The notes beneath the pieces were generated by a model that did not search any database, had not been told where the DNA came from, and worked only from the letters and a program-made list of their open reading frames with translations. The position numbers and the translations under genes were made by a program. From Heracleum sosnowskyi (Eukaryota; Streptophyta; Magnoliopsida; Apiales; Apiaceae), in NCBI GenBank assembly GCA_030848705.1, contig JAUIZM010000155.1:62001-126000 (forward strand): DNA of 64,000 bases. Direction: 5' to 3'. This document shows, one piece after another, positions 52,886-64,000 of the stretch; position 1 is the first letter of the stretch; each line of letters opens with the position of its first letter.

Positions 52886-53469
52886 TTTCCAGAAATGAAA
52901 TTTCGCGTTTTTTGGTCCGTACGTCCATTTTGTACCTCTATTTTAGCACGTGATAAAAAAAATCGGAAGAAAAATGTCCGGAACCTCGTTTTTTGAGGGC
53001 GTGAAAATGCCAGTGAAACCAGTTTTGGGCCAAAAAGTGGTTTTTTTCCCATTTTCGGGGGTCGAAAAAACCCATTTCCAGAAATGAAATTTCGTGTTTT
53101 TTGGTCCGTACGTCCATTTTGTACCTCTATTTTAGCACGTGATAAAAAAAATCGGAAGAAAAATGTCTGGAACCTCGTTTTTTGAGGGCGTGAAAATGCC
53201 AGTGAAACCAGTTTTGGGCCAAAAAGTGGTTTTTTTCCCATTTTCGGGGGTCGAAAAAACCCATTTCCAGAAATGAAATTTCGTGTTTTTTGGTCCGTAC
53301 GTCCATTTTGTACCTCTATTTTAGCACGTGATAAAAAAAATTGGAAGAAAAATGTCCGGAACCTCGTTTTTTGAGGGCGTGAAAATGCCAGTGAAACCAG
53401 TTTTGGGCCAAAAAGTGGTTTTTTTCCCATTTTCGGGGGTCGAAAAAACCCATTTCCAGAAATGAAATT

Positions 53470-56252
53470 TCGCGTTTTTTGGTCCGTACGTCCATTTTGT
53501 ACCTCTATTTTAGCACGTGATAAAAAAAATCGGAAGAAAAATGTCCGGAACCTCGTTTTTTGAGGGCGTGAAAATGCCAGTGAAACCAGTTTTGGGCCAA
53601 AAAGTGGTTTTTTTCCCATTTTCGGGGGTCGAAAAAACCCATTTCCAGAAATGAAATTTCGCGTTTTTTGGTCCGTACGTCCATTTTGTACCTCTATTTT
53701 AGCACGTGATAAAAAAAATTGGAAAAAAAATGTCCGGAACCTCGTTTTTTGAGGGCGTGAAAATGCCAGTGAAACCAGTTTTGGGCCAAAAAGTGGGTTT
53801 TTTCCCATTTTCGGGGGTCGAAAAAACCCATTTCCGGAAATGAAAATTCGCGTTTTTTGGTCCGTACGTCCATTTTGTAACTCTATTTTAGCACGTGACA
53901 AAAAAAATCGGAAGAAAAATGTCCGGAACCTCGTTTTTTGAGGGCGTGAAAATGCCAGTGAAACCAGTTTTGGGCCAAAAAGTGGGTTTTTTCCCATTTT
54001 CGGTGGTCGAAAAAACCCATTTCCGGAAATGAAAATTCGCGTTTTTTGGTCCGTACGTCCATTTTGTAACTCTATTTTAGCACGTGACAAAAAAAATCGG
54101 AAGAAAAATGTCCGGAACCTCGTTTTTTGAGGGCGTGAAAATGCCAGTGAAACCAGTTTTGGGCCAAAAAGTGGTTTTTTTCCCATTTTCGGGGGTCGAA
54201 AAAACCCATTTCCAGAAATGAAATTTCATGTTTTTTGGTCCGTACGTCCATTTTGTACCTCTATTTTAGCACGTGATAAAAAAAATCGGAAGAAAAATGT
54301 CTGGAACCTCGTTTTTTGAGGGCGTGAAAATGCCAGTGAAACCAGTTTTGGGCCAAAAAGTGGTTTTTTTCCCATTTTCGGGGGTCGAAAAAACCCATTT
54401 CCAGAAATGAAATTTCGCGTTTTTTGGTCCGTACGTCCATTTTGTACCTCTATTTTAGCACGTGATAAAAAAAATTGGAAGAAAAATGTCCGGAACCTCG
54501 TTTTTTGAGGGCGTGAAAATGCCAGTGAAACCAGTTTTGGGCCAAAAAGTGGGTTTTTTCCCATTTTCGGGGGTCGAAAAAACCCATTTCCGGAAATGAA
54601 AATTCGCGTTTTTTGGTCCGTACGTCCATTTTGTAACTCTATTTTAGCACGTGACAAAAAAAATCGGAAGAAAAATGTCCGGAACCTCGTTTTTTGAGGG
54701 CGTGAAAATGCCAGTGAAGCCAGTTTTGGGCCAAAAAGTGGGTTTTTTCCCATTTTCGGTGGTCGAAAAAACCCATTTCCGGAAATGAAAATTCGCGTTT
54801 TTTGGTCCGTACGTCCATTTTGTAACTCTATTTTAGCACGTGACAAAAAAAATCGGAAGAAAAATGTCCGGAACCTCGTTTTTTGAGGGCGTGAAAATGC
54901 CAGTGAAACCAGTTTTGGGCCAAAAAGTGGTTTTTTTCCCATTTTCGGGGGTCGAAAAAACCCATTTCCAGAAATGAAATTTCGTGTTTTTTGGTCCGTA
55001 CGTCCATTTTGTACCTCTATTTTAGCACGTGATAAAAAAAATTGGAAGAAAAATGTCCGGAACCTCGTTTTTTGAGGGCGTGAAAATGCCAGTGAAACCA
55101 GTTTTGGGCCAAAAAGTGGTTTTTTTCCCATTTTCGGGGGTCGAAAAAACCCATTTCCAAAAATGAAATTTCGCGTTTTTTGGTCCGTACGTCCATTTTG
55201 TACCTCTATTTTAGCACGTGATAAAAAAAATCGGAAGAAAAATGTCCGGAACCTCGTTTTTTGAGGGCGTGAAAATGCCAGTGAAACCAGTTTTGGGCCA
55301 AAAAGTGGTTTTTTTCCCATTTTCGGGGGTCGAAAAAACCCATTTCCAGAAATGAAATTTCGCGTTTTTTGGTCCGTACGTCCATTTTGTACCTCTATTT
55401 TAGCACGTGATAAAAAAAATTAGAAGAAAAATGTCCGGAACCTCGTTTTTTGAGGGCGTGAAAATGCCAGTGAAACCAGTTTTGGGCCAAAAAGTGGGTT
55501 TTTTCCCATTTTCGGGGGTCGAAAAAACCCATTTCCGGAAATGAAATTTCGTGTTTTTTGGTCCGTACGTCCATTTTGTACCTCTATTTTAGCACGTGAT
55601 AAAAAAAATCGGAAGAAAAATGTCCGGAACCTCGTTTTTTGAGGGCGTGAAAATGCCAGTGAAACCAGTTTTGGGCCAAAAAGTGGTTTTTTTCCCATTT
55701 TCGGGGGTCGAAAAAACCCATTTCCAGAAATGAAATTTCGCGTTTTTTGGTCCGTACGTCCATTTTGTACCTCTATTTTAGCACGTGATAAAAAAAATTG
55801 GAAGAAAAATGTCCGGAACCTCGTTTTTTGAGGGCGTGAAAATGCCAGTGAAACCAGTTTTGGGCCAAAAAGTGGGTTTTTTCCCATTTTCGGGGGTCGA
55901 AAAAACCCATTTCCGGAAATGAAAATTCGCGTTTTTTGGTCCGTACGTCCATTTTGTAACTCTATTTTAGCACGTGACAAAAAAAATCGGAAGAAAAATG
56001 TCCGGAACCTCGTTTTTTGAGGGCGTGAAAATGCCAGTGAAACCAGTTTTGGGCCAAAAAGTGGGTTTTTTCCCATTTTCGGTGGTCGAAAAAACCCATT
56101 TCCGGAAATGAAAATTCGCGTTTTTTGGTCCGTACGTCCATTTTGTAACTCTATTTTAGCACGTGACAAAAAAAATCGGAAGAAAAATGTCCGGAACCTC
56201 GTTTTTTGAGGGCGTGAAAATGCCAGTGAAACCAGTTTTGGGCCAAAAAGTG
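53470..56252. repeat. Left copy of a 7,560-bp-offset duplication
   Basis: This stretch recurs at about 61,030-64,000. Rare shared marks are ttcatgtttttt (54,230 and 61,790) and gtgaagccag (54,718 and 62,278), offset exactly 7,560 (40 monomers). Beyond about 62,500 the offset is 7,748 because the right copy has one additional monomer and lacks one T in gtggttttttccc. The marks ttccaaaaatg and aaattagaag (55,421 and 63,169) follow at the new offset. Confidence 0.9.
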
Positions 56253-58533
56253 GTTTTTTTCCCATTTTCGGGGGTCGAAAAAACCCATTTCCAGAAATGA
56301 AATTTCGCGTTTTTTGGTCCGTACGTCCATTTTGTACCTCTATTTTAGCACGTGATAAAAAAAATCGGAAGAAAAATGTCCGGAACCTCGTTTTTTGAGG
56401 GCGTGAAAATGCTAGTGAAACCAGTTTTGGGCCAAAAAGTGGTTTTTTTCCCATTTTCGGGGGTCGAAAAAACCCATTTCCAGAAATGAAATTTCGTGTT
56501 TTTTGGTCCGTACGTCCATTTTGTACCTCTATTTTAGCACGTGATAAAAACAATTGGAAGAAAAATGTCCGGAACCTCGTTTTTTGAGGGCGTGAAAATG
56601 CCAGTGAAACCAGTTTTGGGCCAAAAAGTGGTTTTTTTCCCATTTTCGGGGGTCGAAAAAACCCATTTCCAGAAATGAAATTTCGCGTTTTTTGGTCCGT
56701 ACGTCCATTTTGTACCTCTATTTTAGCACGTGATAAAAAAAATCGGAAGAAAAATGTCCGGAACCTCGTTTTTTGAGGGCGTGAAAATGCCAGTGAAACC
56801 AGTTTTGGGCCAAAAAGTGGTTTTTTTCCCATTTTCGGGGGTCGAAAAAACCCATTTCCAGAAATGAAATTTCGCGTTTTTTGGTCCGTACGTCCATTTT
56901 GTACCTCTATTTTAGCACGTGATAAAAAAAATTGGAAGAAAAATGTCCGGAACCTCGTTTTTTGAGGGCGTGAAAATGCCAGTGAAACCAGTTTTGGGCC
57001 AAAAAGTGGTTTTTTTCCCATTTTCGGGGGTCGAAAAAACCCATTTCCAGAAATGAAATTTCGCGTTTTTTGGTCCGTACGTCCATTTTGTACCTCTATT
57101 TTAGCACGTGATAAAAAAAATCGGAAGAAAAATGTCCGGAACCTCGTTTTTTGAGGGCGTGAAAATGCTAGTGAAACCAGTTTTGGGCCAAAAAGTGGTT
57201 TTTTTCCCATTTTCGGGGGTCGAAAAAACCCATTTCCAGAAATGAAATTTCGTGTTTTTTGGTCCGTACGTCCATTTTGTACCTCTATTTTAGCACGTGA
57301 TAAAAACAATTGGAAGAAAAATGTCCGGAACCTCGTTTTTTGAGGGCGTGAAAATGCCAGTGAAACCAGTTTTGGGCCAAAAAGTGGTTTTTTTCCCATT
57401 TTCGGGGGTCGAAAAAACCCATTTCCAGAAATGAAATTTCGCGTTTTTTGGTCCGTACGTCCATTTTGTACCTCTATTTTAGCACGTGATAAAAAAAATC
57501 GGAAGAAAAATGTCCGGAACCTCGTTTTTTGAGGGCGTGAAAATGCCAGTGAAACCAGTTTTGGGCCAAAAAGTGGTTTTTTTCCCATTTTCGGGGGTCG
57601 AAAAAACCCATTTCCAGAAATGAAATTTCGCGTTTTTTGGTCCGTACGTCCATTTTGTACCTCTATTTTAGCACGTGATAAAAAAAATTGGAAGAAAAAT
57701 GTCCGGAACCTCGTTTTTTGAGGGCGTGAAAATGCCAGTGAAACCAGTTTTGGGCCAAAAAGTGGGTTTTTTCCCATTTTCGGGGGTCGAAAAAACCCAT
57801 TTCCGGAAATGAAAATTCGCGTTTTTTGGTCCGTACGTCCATTTTGTAACTCTATTTTAGCACGTGACAAAAAAAATCGGAAGAAAAATGTCCGGAACCT
57901 CGTTTTTTGAGGGCGTGAAAATGCCAGTGAAACCAGTTTTGGGCCAAAAAGTGGGTTTTTTCCCATTTTCGGTGGTCGAAAAAACCCATTTCCGGAAATG
58001 AAAATTCGCGTTTTTTGGTCCGTACGTCCATTTTGTAACTCTATTTTAGCACGTGACAAAAAAAATCGGAAGAAAAATGTCCGGAACCTCGTTTTTTGAG
58101 GGCGTGAAAATGCCAGTGAAACCAGTTTTGGGCCAAAAAGTGGTTTTTTTCCCATTTTCGGGGGTCGAAAAAACCCATTTCCAGAAATGAAATTTCGCGT
58201 TTTTTGGTCCGTACGTCCATTTTGTACCTCTATTTTAGCACGTGATAAAAAAAATCGGAAGAAAAATGTCCGGAACCTCGTTTTTTGAGGGCGTGAAAAT
58301 GCTAGTGAAACCAGTTTTGGGCCAAAAAGTGGTTTTTTTCCCATTTTCGGGGGTCGAAAAAACCCATTTCCAGAAATGAAATTTCGTGTTTTTTGGTCCG
58401 TACGTCCATTTTGTACCTCTATTTTAGCACGTGATAAAAACAATTGGAAGAAAAATGTCCGGAACCTCGTTTTTTGAGGGCGTGAAAATGCCAGTGAAAC
58501 CAGTTTTGGGCCAAAAAGTGGTTTTTTTCCCAT
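55420..58533 (-). other. 1,037-codon periodicity open frame, judged non-coding
   Basis: About 16.5 copies of the same 63-residue repeat in the type D segment. Three copies carry FFFQLFLSRAK from the aaaaacaattgg monomers. It is bounded on its amino-terminal side by the ggtcaaaaa monomer near 58,543, which puts a stop in the frame. Confidence 0.85.
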
Positions 58534-58950
58534 TTTCGGGGGTCAAAAAAACCCATTTCCAGAAATGAAATTTCGCGTTTTTTGGTCCGTACGTCCATTT
58601 TGTACCTCTATTTTAGCACGTGATAAAAAAAATCGGAAGAAAAATGTCCGGAACCTCGTTTTTTGAGGGCGTGAAAATGCCAGTGAAACCAGTTTTGGGC
58701 CAAAAAGTGGTTTTTTTCCCATTTTCGGGGGTCGAAAAAACCCATTTCCAGAAATGAAATTTCGCGTTTTTTGGTCCGTACGTCCATTTTGTACCTCTAT
58801 TTTAGCACGTGATAAAAAAAATTGGAAGAAAAATGTCCGGAACCTCGTTTTTTGAGGGCGTGAAAATGCCAGTGAAACCAGTTTTGGGCCAAAAAGTGGG
58901 TTTTTTCCCATTTTCGGGGGTCGAAAAAACCCATTTCCGGAAATGAAAAT

Positions 58951-61746
58951 TCACGTTTTTTGGTCCGTACGTCCATTTTGTAACTCTATTTTAGCACGTG
59001 ACAAAAAAAATCGGAAGAAAAATGTCCGGAACCTCGTTTTTTGAGGGCGTGAAAATGCCAGTGAAACCAGTTTTGGGCCAAAAAGTGGGTTTTTTCCCAT
59101 TTTCGGTGGTCGAAAAAACCCATTTCCGGAAATGAAAATTCGCGTTTTTTGGTCCGTACGTCCATTTTGTAACTCTATTTTAGCACGTGACAAAAAAAAT
59201 CGGAAGAAAAATGTCCGGAACCTCGTTTTTTGAGGGCGTGAAAATGCCAGTGAAACCAGTTTTGGGCCAAAAAGTGGTTTTTTTCCCATTTTCGGGGGTC
59301 GAAAAAACCCATTTCCAGAAATGAAATTTTGCGTTTTTTGGTCCGTACGTCCATTTTGTACCTCTATTTTAGCACGTGATAAAAAAAATCGGAAGAAAAA
59401 TGTCCGGAACCTCGTTTTTTGAGGGCGTGAAAATGCCAGTGAAACCAGTTTTGGGCCAAAAAGTGGTTTTTTTCCCATTTTCGGGGGTCGAAAAAACCCA
59501 TTTCCAGAAATGAAATTTCGTGTTTTTTGGTCCGTACGTCCATTTTGTACCTCTATTTTAGCACGTGATAAAAAAAATCGGAAGAAAAATGTCTGGAACC
59601 TCGTTTTTTGAGGGCGTGAAAATGCCAGTGAAACCAGTTTTGGGCCAAAAAGTGGTTTTTTTCCCATTTTCGGGGGTCGAAAAAACCCATTTCCAGAAAT
59701 GAAATTTCGCGTTTTTTGGTCCGTACGTCCATTTTGTACCTCTATTTTAGCACGTGATAAAAAAAATTGGAAGAAAAATGTCCGGAACCTCGTTTTTTGA
59801 GGGCGTGAAAATGCCAGTGAAACCAGTTTTGGGCCAAAAAGTGGGTTTTTTCCCATTTTCGGGGGTCGAAAAAACCCATTTCCGGAAATGAAAATTCGCG
59901 TTTTTTGGTCCGTACGTCCATTTTGTAACTCTATTTTAGCACGTGACAAAAAAAATCGGAAGAAAAATGTCCGGAACCTCGTTTTTTGAGGGCGTGAAAA
60001 TGCCAGTGAAACCAGTTTTGGGCCAAAAAGTGGGTTTTTTCCCATTTTCGGTGGTCGAAAAAACCCATTTCCGGAAATGAAAATTCGCGTTTTTTGGTCC
60101 GTACGTCCATTTTGTACCTCTATTTTAGCACGTGATAAAAAAAATCGGAAGAAAAATGTCCGGAACCTCGTTTTTTGAGGGCGTGAAAATGCCAGTGAAA
60201 CCAGTTTTGGGCCAAAAAGTGGTTTTTTTCCCATTTTCGGGGGTCGAAAAAACCCATTTCCAGAAATGAAATTTCGTGTTTTTTGGTCCGTACGTCCATT
60301 TTGTACCTCTATTTTAGCACGTGATAAAAAAAATCGGAAGAAAAATGTCTGGAACCTCGTTTTTTGAGGGCGTGAAAATGCCAGTGAAACCAGTTTTGGG
60401 CCAAAAAGTGGTTTTTTTCCCATTTTCGGGGGTCGAAAAAACCCATTTCCAGAAATGAAATTTCGTGTTTTTTGGTCCGTACGTCCATTTTGTACCTCTA
60501 TTTTAGCACGTGATAAAAAAAATTGGAAGAAAAATGTCCGGAACCTCGTTTTTTGAGGGCGTGAAAATGCCAGTGAAACCAGTTTTGGGCCAAAAAGTGG
60601 TTTTTTTCCCATTTTCGGGGGTCGAAAAAACCCATTTCCAGAAATGAAATTTCGCGTTTTTTGGTCCGTACGTCCATTTTGTACCTCTATTTTAGCACGT
60701 GATAAAAAAAATCGGAAGAAAAATGTCCGGAACCTCGTTTTTTGAGGGCGTGAAAATGCCAGTGAAACCAGTTTTGGGCCAAAAAGTGGTTTTTTTCCCA
60801 TTTTCGGGGGTCGAAAAAACCCATTTCCAGAAATGAAATTTCGCGTTTTTTGGTCCGTACGTCCATTTTGTACCTCTATTTTAGCACGTGATAAAAAAAA
60901 TTGGAAGAAAAATGTCCGGAACCTCGTTTTTTGAGGGCGTGAAAATGCCAGTGAAACCAGTTTTGGGCCAAAAAGTGGGTTTTTTCCCATTTTCGGGGGT
61001 CGAAAAAACCCATTTCCGGAAATGAAATTTCGTGTTTTTTGGTCCGTACGTCCATTTTGTACCTCTATTTTAGCACGTGATAAAAAAAATCGGAAGAAAA
61101 ATGTCCGGAACCTCGTTTTTTGAGGGCGTGAAAATGCCAGTGAAACCAGTTTTGGGCCAAAAAGTGGTTTTTTTCCCATTTTCGGGGGTCGAAAAAACCC
61201 ATTTCCAGAAATGAAATTTCGCGTTTTTTGGTCCGTACGTCCATTTTGTACCTCTATTTTAGCACGTGATAAAAAAAATTGGAAGAAAAATGTCCGGAAC
61301 CTCGTTTTTTGAGGGCGTGAAAATGCCAGTGAAACCAGTTTTGGGCCAAAAAGTGGGTTTTTTCCCATTTTCGGGGGTCGAAAAAACCCATTTCCGGAAA
61401 TGAAAATTCGCGTTTTTTGGTCCGTACGTCCATTTTGTAACTCTATTTTAGCACGTGACAAAAAAAATCGGAAGAAAAATGTCCGGAACCTCGTTTTTTG
61501 AGGGCGTGAAAATGCCAGTGAAACCAGTTTTGGGCCAAAAAGTGGGTTTTTTCCCATTTTCGGTGGTCGAAAAAACCCATTTCCGGAAATGAAAATTCGC
61601 GTTTTTTGGTCCGTACGTCCATTTTGTAACTCTATTTTAGCACGTGACAAAAAAAATCGGAAGAAAAATGTCCGGAACCTCGTTTTTTGAGGGCGTGAAA
61701 ATGCCAGTGAAACCAGTTTTGGGCCAAAAAGTGGTTTTTTTCCCAT
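58951..61746 (-). other. 931-codon periodicity open frame, judged non-coding
   Basis: Nearly 15 copies of the 63-residue repeat. One repeat has the unusual pairing IEVQ followed by TRIFISGNG, which marks the hybrid monomer at about 60,081-60,120. Otherwise the same reasoning as for the other long frames applies. Confidence 0.85.
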
Positions 61747-64000
61747 TTTCGGGGGTCGAAAAAACCCATTTCCAGAAATGAAATTTCATGTTTTTTGGTC
61801 CGTACGTCCATTTTGTACCTCTATTTTAGCACGTGATAAAAAAAATCGGAAGAAAAATGTCTGGAACCTCGTTTTTTGAGGGCGTGAAAATGCCAGTGAA
61901 ACCAGTTTTGGGCCAAAAAGTGGTTTTTTTCCCATTTTCGGGGGTCGAAAAAACCCATTTCCAGAAATGAAATTTCGCGTTTTTTGGTCCGTACGTCCAT
62001 TTTGTACCTCTATTTTAGCACGTGATAAAAAAAATTGGAAGAAAAATGTCCGGAACCTCGTTTTTTGAGGGCGTGAAAATGCCAGTGAAACCAGTTTTGG
62101 GCCAAAAAGTGGGTTTTTTCCCATTTTCGGGGGTCGAAAAAACCCATTTCCGGAAATGAAAATTCGCGTTTTTTGGTCCGTACGTCCATTTTGTAACTCT
62201 ATTTTAGCACGTGACAAAAAAAATCGGAAGAAAAATGTCCGGAACCTCGTTTTTTGAGGGCGTGAAAATGCCAGTGAAGCCAGTTTTGGGCCAAAAAGTG
62301 GGTTTTTTCCCATTTTCGGTGGTCGAAAAAACCCATTTCCGGAAATGAAAATTCGCGTTTTTTGGTCCGTACGTCCATTTTGTAACTCTATTTTAGCACG
62401 TGACAAAAAAAATCGGAAGAAAAATGTCCGGAACCTCGTTTTTTGAGGGCGTGAAAATGCCAGTGAAACCAGTTTTGGGCCAAAAAGTGGTTTTTTCCCA
62501 TTTTCGGGGGTCGAAAAAACCCATTTCCAGAAATGAAATTTCGCGTTTTTTGGTCCGTACGTCCATTTTGTACCTCTATTTTAGCACGTGATAAAAAAAA
62601 TCGGAAGAAAAATGTCCGGAACCTCGTTTTTTGAGGGCGTGAAAATGCCAGTGAAACCAGTTTTGGGCCAAAAAGTGGTTTTTTTCCCATTTTCGGGGGT
62701 CGAAAAAACCCATTTCCAGAAATGAAATTTCGTGTTTTTTGGTCCGTACGTCCATTTTGTACCTCTATTTTAGCACGTGATAAAAAAAATTGGAAGAAAA
62801 ATGTCCGGAACCTCGTTTTTTGAGGGCGTGAAAATGCCAGTGAAACCAGTTTTGGGCCAAAAAGTGGTTTTTTTCCCATTTTCGGGGGTCGAAAAAACCC
62901 ATTTCCAAAAATGAAATTTCGCGTTTTTTGGTCCGTACGTCCATTTTGTACCTCTATTTTAGCACGTGATAAAAAAAATCGGAAGAAAAATGTCCGGAAC
63001 CTCGTTTTTTGAGGGCGTGAAAATGCCAGTGAAACCAGTTTTGGGCCAAAAAGTGGTTTTTTTCCCATTTTCGGGGGTCGAAAAAACCCATTTCCAGAAA
63101 TGAAATTTCGCGTTTTTTGGTCCGTACGTCCATTTTGTACCTCTATTTTAGCACGTGATAAAAAAAATTAGAAGAAAAATGTCCGGAACCTCGTTTTTTG
63201 AGGGCGTGAAAATGCCAGTGAAACCAGTTTTGGGCCAAAAAGTGGGTTTTTTCCCATTTTCGGGGGTCGAAAAAACCCATTTCCGGAAATGAAATTTCGT
63301 GTTTTTTGGTCCGTACGTCCATTTTGTACCTCTATTTTAGCACGTGATAAAAAAAATCGGAAGAAAAATGTCCGGAACCTCGTTTTTTGAGGGCGTGAAA
63401 ATGCCAGTGAAACCAATTTTGGGCCAAAAAGTGGTTTTTTTCCCATTTTCGGGGGTCGAAAAAACCCATTTCCAGAAATGAAATTTCGCGTTTTTTGGTC
63501 CGTACGTCCATTTTGTACCTCTATTTTAGCACGTGATAAAAAAAATTGGAAGAAAAATGTCCGGAACCTCGTTTTTTGAGGGCGTGAAAATGCCAGTGAA
63601 ACCAGTTTTGGGCCAAAAAGTGGGTTTTTTCCCATTTTCGGGGGTCGAAAAAACCCATTTCCGGAAATGAAAATTCGCGTTTTTTGGTCCGTACGTCCAT
63701 TTTGTAACTCTATTTTAGCACGTGACAAAAAAAATCGGAAGAAAAATGTCCGGAACCTCGTTTTTTGAGGGCGTGAAAATGCCAGTGAAACCAGTTTTGG
63801 GCCAAAAAGTGGGTTTTTTCCCATTTTCGGTGGTCGAAAAAACCCATTTCCGGAAATGAAAATTCGCGTTTTTTGGTCCGTACGTCCATTTTGTAACTCT
63901 ATTTTAGCACGTGACAAAAAAAATCGGAAGAAAAATGTCCGGAACCTCGTTTTTTGAGGGCGTGAAAATGCCAGTGAAACCAGTTTTGGGCCAAAAAGTG
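61030..64000. repeat. Right copy of the 7,560-bp-offset duplication (cut by window end)
   Basis: Matches 53,470-56,252 with few differences: ggaaaaaaaatg at 53,724 against ggaagaaaaatg here, and a private accaattttggg near 63,414. It contains one extra monomer (about 62,500-62,700). The match is still in register at the last base, so the duplication probably continues past the window. Confidence 0.88.

Larger units (their letters stand above)
1..64000. repeat. 189-bp satellite DNA array filling the window
   Basis: The same 189-base unit recurs head to tail from the first to the last base, always in one orientation. Landmarks in each unit are ggtccgtacgtcc, then agcacgtg (or agcacgtt), then aatgtccggaacctcg, gagggcgtgaaaatgcc, gggccaaaaagtgg and cattttcgggggtcg. 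Successive landmarks are 189 bases apart, with occasional units of 187, 188 or 190. No interspersed unique sequence or inverted segment was found. Monomers differ by a few percent, mostly at a limited set of recurrent sites. Higher-order organisation is typical of eukaryotic satellites kept similar by unequal exchange. Whether this is centromeric cannot be read from the sequence. The family is not one I recognise. Confidence 0.98.
50760..64000. repeat. Type D segment 3, running to the window edge
   Basis: About 70 monomers. Three-monomer groups with tttcggtggtcg recur (near 52,680, 54,003, 54,759, 56,082, 57,972, 59,106, 60,050, 61,563, 62,319 and 63,830). Their spacings are multiples of 189, including 756, 1,134 and 1,890. 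Sub-blocks with aaaaacaattgg at 56,551, 57,307 and 58,441 show 756- and 1,134-bp steps. No edge of the array is reached. Confidence 0.9.

Noticed and set aside
1..64000. CRISPR array
   Set aside because: The repeat is 189 bp and contiguous, with no short repeat alternating with unique spacers and no cas genes.
1..64000. Many short protein-coding genes on both strands
   Set aside because: All predicted frames are readings of the same satellite monomer in different frames, overlap one another on both strands and start or stop at single-base variants. None has a recognisable domain.
1..64000. CENP-B box
   Set aside because: I looked for TTCG, four bases, A, two bases, CGGG on both strands of the monomer. 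The TTCG and CGGG pieces occur but not in that spacing.
1..64000. Telomeric or rDNA spacer repeat
   Set aside because: No TTAGGG- or TTTAGGG-type runs and no rRNA gene sequence occur in the window.
1..64000. Transposon-derived or LTR tandem repeat
   Set aside because: No terminal repeats, target-site duplications, polypurine tract or transposase/reverse-transcriptase motifs were seen in the monomer.
1..64000. Naming the species or a known satellite family
   Set aside because: Some A/T-run and GGTCGAAAA-like features recall plant satellites, but I could not match the monomer to a specific family from memory and no other sequence helps.

Overview
The whole window is one uninterrupted tandem array of a satellite DNA with a basic period of 189 bp, about 338-339 monomers in 64,000 bases. 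Both ends lie inside the array. I found no unique sequence, gene, RNA gene, transposon or array edge. The monomer is about 40% GC (76 of 189 bases in the monomer counted by hand), rich in A- and T-runs, and carries 11-12 CpG sites. Monomer length near one nucleosome repeat, higher-order repeats and CpG decay all point to a eukaryotic satellite, plausibly centromeric, pericentromeric or other heterochromatin. CpG decay implies cytosine methylation, as in plants or vertebrates. I do not recognise the family and cannot name the organism.

Layout. Type A (about 1-11,760 and 13,280-16,500) has 6-monomer higher-order repeats of 1,134-1,135 bp, with local 378-bp dimer expansions and a 2,270-bp (12-mer) tandem duplication. 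Type B (about 11,760-13,280 and 16,500-18,900) has trimers of 568 bp, and its two blocks share a common arrangement. Type C (about 18,900-36,960, reappearing at 37,840-41,460 and 47,090-50,760) is a mosaic of long repeated blocks: 1,509, about 4,341 and about 4,531 bp. Type D (36,960-37,840, 41,460-47,090 and 50,760-64,000) is marked by a G-to-T change (gtggg to gtggt). It is mostly built of exact 189-bp units with 1,134-bp hexamers and larger duplications (9,255 and 7,560 bp).

The many open reading frames, up to 1,256 codons on the minus strand, are explained by the period: 189 is 63 codons and one minus-strand frame has no stop, so each exact-length monomer extends it. I treat them as non-coding. 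What the window does offer is a record of satellite evolution: nested repeat sizes, CpG-driven divergence, conserved dyad symmetries, a hybrid monomer marking a crossover, and a 1.5-kb patch of clustered indels that may be an assembly problem. I see no sign of a new enzymatic or defence system.
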